A DNA stretch of 64,000 nucleotides. Origin: SG8-41 sp035649495. GTDB taxonomy: Bacteria > Pseudomonadota > Gammaproteobacteria > Burkholderiales > SG8-41. The notes beneath the pieces are model-generated. The model did no database searches, had not been told where the DNA came from, and saw nothing but the letters and a program-made list of their open reading frames with translations. This document shows positions 60,151 through 64,000 of this stretch, in pieces (positions within the stretch are counted from its first letter, which is position 1; every line of letters begins with the position of its first letter). Position numbers and translations under genes: made by a program. The stretch lies in assembly GCA_035649495.1 (NCBI GenBank), contig DASRJL010000064.1:18803-82802 (forward strand), given 5' to 3'.

Positions 60151-61344
60151 ATGGATTTCTCGCTCAACGAAGAGCAGCGTGGCTGGCAGCTGGAAGCGCG
60201 CCGGTTTGCGCTGGAGCAGATTCGCCCGATCTCTCTTGAGCGCGATGAGATAGCCGAACCGGAGGCGACGCTCGACTGGGACATCATCCGTAAAGGCTCA
60301 CGGCTCGGCTTCCGCACCGCCGCGGTGCCGCGCGAATGGGGCGGCAGCGGCATCGACTTCGTCACGCAGGCGGTGGTGATAGCGGAGCTCGCGCGCGGCG
60401 ACAGCGCGATCGCCAAGACCTTCAGCCAGTGCTGGAAGTGGTGCCACCTGATCGCGGACCGCTGCACGCCGGAGCAGCGCGACCAGTTCCTGAGGCCGTT
60501 TCTGGCGGACGACGCCTTCCTGCTCGGCGGCGGCATCACCGAGCCCAACGCCGGCTCCGACAACCGCCTGCCGCCCGCCGACGATCCACGGTCCGGGCTG
60601 AGCCTCCGCGCCGAGCGTCGCGGCGATGAATGGATACTGAACGGCGAAAAGTGCTTCATCGCCAACGCGAACATCGGCAAGCTCTTCTTCGCGTACACGC
60701 GCACTGACCCCGCGGTGCCCGTGGGCGAAGGCACGAGCATCTTCGCGGTACCCATAGCTACGCCGGGCGTGCGCGTCGGCAAGGTCTTCAACAAGAGCGG
60801 CTGGCGCTTCTACCAGAACGCCGAGATCATCTTCGATGACGCGCGGGTGCCGCACGCCAACCTGCTGGGCGAAGTGAACGGAGGACTCAAGCCGCGCGGC
60901 GGGAGGAACGCAAGGTTTGGAGAGCTCGAATATGCCGCCAACGCGGTCGGAGTGTGCGACGCCGCGGTGGAAATGGCGACGCAATGCGCCCGGTCCGCGC
61001 GGCGCGCCGGCCGCCCGCTCGCCGAACATCAGCTGGTCCAGCTCAAGCTCGGGGACATGCACATGCACACCGAGGCGCTGCGCTCCTTCGTCATGCGCCT
61101 CGCGGCGGAGAGCGATGCGGCGCCCGCGCAGCACTCGCCGCACGGGCATTTCCTGATGAACCTGGCGAGCGACGTGATCCAGCGCGTGTGCTACGCCAAC
61201 CTGGACCTGCACGTGCGGGCCGGGGTTGGCGAGATCAGCGCAGGCGCCGAGAAGCTCGTGCGCGACGCGATCATCTGGACGCACATCGCTGGTGACTCGG
61301 TGCAGCGCATGAAATCCGTGCAGGGGCTCCAGCGGTCCCATTGA
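60151..61344 (+). CDS. acyl-CoA dehydrogenase-like flavoprotein
   Basis: A 397-residue protein with the three acyl-CoA dehydrogenase domains: MDFSLNEEQRGWQLEARRFA, then GGGITEPNAGSDN and NGEKCFIANANIGKLFF in the middle FAD region, and a C-terminal helical domain with FGELEYAANAVGVCDAA. Near the end, where many family members have the catalytic Glu in (Y)EGTSEIQR, the sequence is THIAGDSVQR, so that Glu is missing. The base may lie elsewhere, as in some branches, or the enzyme may act on an unusual acyl-CoA. It sits between VOC and MazG-like genes. Confidence 0.82.
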   Translation: MDFSLNEEQRGWQLEARRFALEQIRPISLERDEIAEPEATLDWDIIRKGSRLGFRTAAVPREWGGSGIDFVTQAVVIAELARGDSAIAKTFSQCWKWCHLIADRCTPEQRDQFLRPFLADDAFLLGGGITEPNAGSDNRLPPADDPRSGLSLRAERRGDEWILNGEKCFIANANIGKLFFAYTRTDPAVPVGEGTSIFAVPIATPGVRVGKVFNKSGWRFYQNAEIIFDDARVPHANLLGEVNGGLKPRGGRNARFGELEYAANAVGVCDAAVEMATQCARSARRAGRPLAEHQLVQLKLGDMHMHTEALRSFVMRLAAESDAAPAQHSPHGHFLMNLASDVIQRVCYANLDLHVRAGVGEISAGAEKLVRDAIIWTHIAGDSVQRMKSVQGLQRSH

Positions 61345-61356
61345 GGCCACACCACG

Positions 61357-61716
61357 ATGCCCAGAAAGACTGACACACTGAGGTCTCTGAGTGCTCAACT
61401 CGCCCGCTTTGCCGCCGCGCGCGACTGGGACCAGTTCCACAACCCCAAGAACCTCGCCATGGCGCTCGCCGGGGAAGCAGGCGAAGTGCTGGAGCACTTT
61501 CAGTGGCTGACGCCCGCTGAGGCAGCCAATCTGCCGGCGGCGACGCGGGCGGAGGTCGCGTTGGAATGCGCGGACGTGCTGCTTTTTCTGCTGCGGCTCA
61601 CCGACAAGCTCGACATCGACCTCGCCGCGGCAGCGAGCAAAAAACTGGCGCTGAATGCGAAGAAATACCCGGTGGCCAAGTCACGCGGCAAAGCAACGAA
61701 GTACGACCGTCTATAG
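61357..61716 (+). CDS. MazG-like nucleotide pyrophosphohydrolase
   Basis: A 119-residue all-alpha NTP pyrophosphatase of the RS21-C6/dCTPase type. The metal-binding pairs are GEAGEVLEHFQW (E-x2-E) and ECADVLLFLLRLTDKLDID (E-x2-D). The N-terminal DWDQFHNPKNLAMAL is typical of this branch. It would hydrolyse non-canonical or excess dNTPs. It lies 12 bases downstream of the acyl-CoA dehydrogenase gene, probably in one operon though functionally unrelated. Confidence 0.87.
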   Translation: MPRKTDTLRSLSAQLARFAAARDWDQFHNPKNLAMALAGEAGEVLEHFQWLTPAEAANLPAATRAEVALECADVLLFLLRLTDKLDIDLAAAASKKLALNAKKYPVAKSRGKATKYDRL

Positions 61717-61725
61717 ATGCCCTCT

Positions 61726-61842
61726 CCCCCGGTTTGGGGGATAGGGTGAGGGGGAAAGTGAGAACAAACGCCCTGCGAGAACCTGCCCCCACTTACCCCT
61801 CACCCCAACCCTCTCCCCGCTTACACGGGGCGAGGGAGCGTT
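61726..61842. repeat. GC-rich intergenic repeat of CCCTCTCCCC / GAGGGG type
   Basis: The gap between two convergent genes is filled by CCCTCTCCCCCGGTTTGGGG, GGGTGAGGGG, then ACCCCTCACCCCAACCCTCT and GGGGCGAGGGAGCG. The pieces pair as several nested inverted repeats. Such elements are frequent between genes in high-GC proteobacteria and can serve as bidirectional terminators. No open reading frame is supported here. Confidence 0.65.
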
Positions 61843-61849
61843 GACCTGC

Positions 61850-63049
61850 CTATTTTTTCAGGAATTGCCGCGTAAGTTCGAGGACTTTCGCGACGTCATC
61901 GGCATTGTTGTAGAGGTGAAAGGAAAAACGCAGCATCCCGCGCCGGATCGAGAGCTTGACGCCGTTCTTCTCCAGGTGAGCGTAGAGGTCGTTGTACAGC
62001 TCCTCGCCGGTGGCATAGTGATCCGCGCTCATCTTCCCCACCGTCACGATGTGCGCGAGGTGCGGTCCCGGCGCGCCGCCGGACACCGGCAATCCCAGAT
62101 CCAGGAAACCTTGCGCGAGCGAACGCGCCAGCCCGCCGACATACGCCTCGATGTTCGCGGTGCCGATCGCGAGCAGCTCGTTGATGGAGGTCTCCGCCGC
62201 GGCGGCCGCCGAGAAGTTGTAGTTGCCCAGATCGAAGCGGCGCGCGCCTTTCGCGAGCTGGTACTCTTCGCCGCCCATCGAAGCTTCATGGGCCCCGTCG
62301 CCCACGTCGACGCCGAAGCGCGCGAGGTACGCCGGCTTCAGACGGTCGGCCCACTCGCGGCGGCAGTAAAGAAAGCCCATGCCGTAGAGACCCAGCAATC
62401 CCTTCTGCGTCGAGACCGCCAGTGCGTCGATCAGGCTCTCCTGGACATCGGTATGCAGCACGCCGACGGATTGCGCCGCATCGACCAGCAGCAGCACGTC
62501 GCGCTTGCGGCAGGCCTTTCCCAGCATCGCCACGTCCGTGCGGAAGCCCGGCGAGAAAGTCACGGTGGAGACCGCGACCATCCGCGTGCCGCCGTCCATG
62601 CGCTCTATGATCTCCCCCACCGGGATATGGCCGTCGCGCGGCGCCACGGAGCGCACTTCCAGCCCGTAGCGCTGCATGTTGAGCCACGGGTAGACGTTGT
62701 TGGGATGCTCCAGCTCGGGGCACATGATTACGTTGTCGCCTTTGTGCCAGTCGAACGCGGCGGCGATCATGTTGATCCCCTCCGACACGTTCTTGGCGTA
62801 CGCAATCTCGTCCGCACTGGCGTTCACGAGCGTGGCAAAGCGCCCACGCGTGCGCTCGATCATCTCGAAATACCTCTTCTTGTCGGCGCCGTTCAGCATG
62901 TGGCCGTCGAGCCACTCGTCGAGCGTCGCCCGTGTCGCGCGGGAGAACACGCACCGCCCGGCGACGTCCATGTAGGTCCAGCGCTCCAGCGCCGGGTAGT
63001 TGGCGCGCGCGGCGGCGATGGCGTTGAAATCACTGGCGGGTCGGTTCAC
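61850..63049 (-). CDS. class V PLP-dependent aminotransferase/desulfurase-like protein
   Basis: A 399-residue protein of the aminotransferase class V fold. PLP contacts are NVSEGINMIAAAFDW, the Asp in LLVDAAQSVGVLHTD, and the Schiff-base Lys in VSTQKGLLGLYGMGF. It resembles isopenicillin-N-epimerase/selenocysteine-lyase-like enzymes more than IscS; no cysteine loop for sulphur transfer is evident. I use GTG 63049, which has GGGAG nine bases away and comes after a TATACA/TACAAT promoter-like element; upstream in-frame ATGs lack this. It is divergent from the malic enzyme gene. Substrate unknown. Confidence 0.78.
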   Translation of the reverse strand: MNRPASDFNAIAAARANYPALERWTYMDVAGRCVFSRATRATLDEWLDGHMLNGADKKRYFEMIERTRGRFATLVNASADEIAYAKNVSEGINMIAAAFDWHKGDNVIMCPELEHPNNVYPWLNMQRYGLEVRSVAPRDGHIPVGEIIERMDGGTRMVAVSTVTFSPGFRTDVAMLGKACRKRDVLLLVDAAQSVGVLHTDVQESLIDALAVSTQKGLLGLYGMGFLYCRREWADRLKPAYLARFGVDVGDGAHEASMGGEEYQLAKGARRFDLGNYNFSAAAAAETSINELLAIGTANIEAYVGGLARSLAQGFLDLGLPVSGGAPGPHLAHIVTVGKMSADHYATGEELYNDLYAHLEKNGVKLSIRRGMLRFSFHLYNNADDVAKVLELTRQFLKK

Positions 63050-63177
63050 GGTTGTCGTCTCCCGAAATTGCGGACCGAAGACCGCATTGTATATTGATCT
63101 TTGGCGGGGTTGCCCCATACTACGGCAACAAAATAACATCGCAGCGGGACCGAGCTGCAACCACCCGAGGGGATGCC

Positions 63178-64000
63178 ATGAGTTCAAAGAATGGGCCAGA
63201 AACGCCGGATCCGGCCAGCCTGCCGCGCGGCCTGGACCTGCTGCACGATCCGGCGCTCAACAAGGGCACCGCGTTCACCGAGCGGGAGCGCGACGTGCTG
63301 GGCCTGCGCGGGCTGCTGCCCGACTTCGTGCTCTCGCAGGAGCAGCAGGCCGAGCGCTTCGTCGAGAGCCTGCGGCGCCTGCCCGACGATCTCGACAAGT
63401 ACGTCGCGTTGAACGCCCTGCACGACCGCAACGAGGCGCTGTTCTTCCGGGTCGTCTGCGACCACATCGACGAGATGCAGCCGCTCATCTACACGCCGAC
63501 CGTGGGACTCGCCTGCCAGCGCTTCGGGCACATCTTCCAGCGCCCGCGCGGGATGTTCATCTCCGCGAACGACCGCGGCCGCATCGCGAAGGTACTGGCG
63601 AACTGGCCCTACCGCGCCCGGATCATCGTCGTGACGGACGGGGAGCGCATCCTCGGGCTGGGCGACCTTGGCGCGAACGGCATGGGCATCCCCGTCGGCA
63701 AGCTCTCGCTCTACGTCGCCTGCGCCGGGGTGCACCCGAACGCCTGCCTCCCCGTGATACTCGACGTCGGCACCAATAACATGGAGCTGGTGACCGATCC
63801 GTATTACGTGGGGCTGCGCCAGCGCCGGATGCGTGGCGCCGAGTACGACGCGTTCGTGGACGAGTTCATCACCGCCGCCCGCACCGTGTTCCCGGGCGTG
63901 CTGATCCAGTTCGAGGACTTCGCGAACCAGAACGCGTTCCGGCTGCTCCATCAGTACGCCGAGCAGACCCCCGTGTTCAATGACGACATCCAGGGCACGG
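63178..64000 (+). CDS. maeA: malic enzyme (NAD-type), 5' part
   Basis: The ATG at 63178 has GAGGGG before it and opens a frame that runs off the right edge (274 codons seen). The translation starts MSSKNGPETPDPASLPRGLD and contains the malic enzyme signatures KGTAFTERERDVLGLRGLLP, MQPLIYTPTVGLACQRF (active-site Tyr), VVTDGERILGLGDLGANGMG and IQFEDFANQNAF, with the divalent-metal Glu-Asp pair, ending at FNDDIQGT. It decarboxylates malate to pyruvate. The long N-terminal part fits the SfcA/MaeA branch rather than the MaeB type. Confidence 0.93.
   Translation, partial: MSSKNGPETPDPASLPRGLDLLHDPALNKGTAFTERERDVLGLRGLLPDFVLSQEQQAERFVESLRRLPDDLDKYVALNALHDRNEALFFRVVCDHIDEMQPLIYTPTVGLACQRFGHIFQRPRGMFISANDRGRIAKVLANWPYRARIIVVTDGERILGLGDLGANGMGIPVGKLSLYVACAGVHPNACLPVILDVGTNNMELVTDPYYVGLRQRRMRGAEYDAFVDEFITAARTVFPGVLIQFEDFANQNAFRLLHQYAEQTPVFNDDIQGT

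Noticed and set aside
1..64000. CRISPR arrays, rRNA, tRNA, intact insertion sequences
   Set aside because: No regularly spaced direct repeats, no rRNA landmarks and no transposase frames were found; tRNAs were only searched by eye.

Overview
The window is a high-GC proteobacterial chromosome segment, most likely from a betaproteobacterium of the Burkholderiales/Nitrosomonadales kind. The evidence is the gene repertoire: several tripartite-tricarboxylate (Bug/Tct) genes, a type IV pilin, CHASE2 signalling proteins and FdsGBA-type formate dehydrogenase. No rRNA or tRNA gene, CRISPR array or intact insertion sequence was seen. Genus cannot be assigned by eye.

1-18.7 kb, surface glycosylation. 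The 5' end of a type IV prepilin gene with a sigma-54 type promoter is followed by a legionaminic-acid (nonulosonate) gene set. legB and legC lie on the plus strand. The convergent minus-strand operon, with many ATGA-type overlaps, carries a PtmE-like guanylyltransferase, LegI, LegG and LegF homologues, two methyltransferases, a FemAB/GNAT-like acyltransferase and several glycosyltransferases. Two genes at its promoter-proximal end are decayed: a TPR-glycosyltransferase remnant with a G-tract frameshift, and a frameshifted glycosyltransferase.

18.8-30.5 kb, signalling operon. One minus-strand run encodes a CHASE2 Ser/Thr kinase, PP2C phosphatase, tandem FHA protein, CHASE2 class III adenylate cyclase, class II-like cyclic-nucleotide phosphodiesterase, GAF-GspE/PilB ATPase and GAF-HD-GYP protein. 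It joins protein phosphorylation, cAMP and c-di-GMP in one unit.

30.8-49.2 kb, oxalate/formate/C1 region. It contains formyl-CoA:oxalate CoA-transferase (frc), oxalyl-CoA decarboxylase (oxc), a stand-alone protein like the formyl-THF hydrolase domain of ALDH1L1, a divergent FNR-type regulator, a complete TctABC transporter, a stress protein, TerC proteins, a Na+/H+ antiporter, formate-THF ligase (fhs) and NAD-formate dehydrogenase (fused FdsG-FdsB, then FdsA). FNR-like palindromes lie upstream of oxc/regulator, tctC and the dehydrogenase operon. At oxc and the dehydrogenase the spacing to the -10 box is identical, which suggests a local regulon. Three genes (fhs, fdsA, sucD) have diverged copies of their own 3' ends lying downstream.

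49.3-64 kb. sucCD are followed by a candidate sRNA with a CCUCCUCC loop and a strong terminator. Then come a UspA protein, a CapA-like phosphoesterase, an orphan Bug protein with an alpha/beta hydrolase, a cNMP-binding/thioredoxin-reductase-like fusion without the CxxC, a class A PBP, a VOC/acyl-CoA dehydrogenase/MazG-like run, a class V aminotransferase and the 5' part of malic enzyme.
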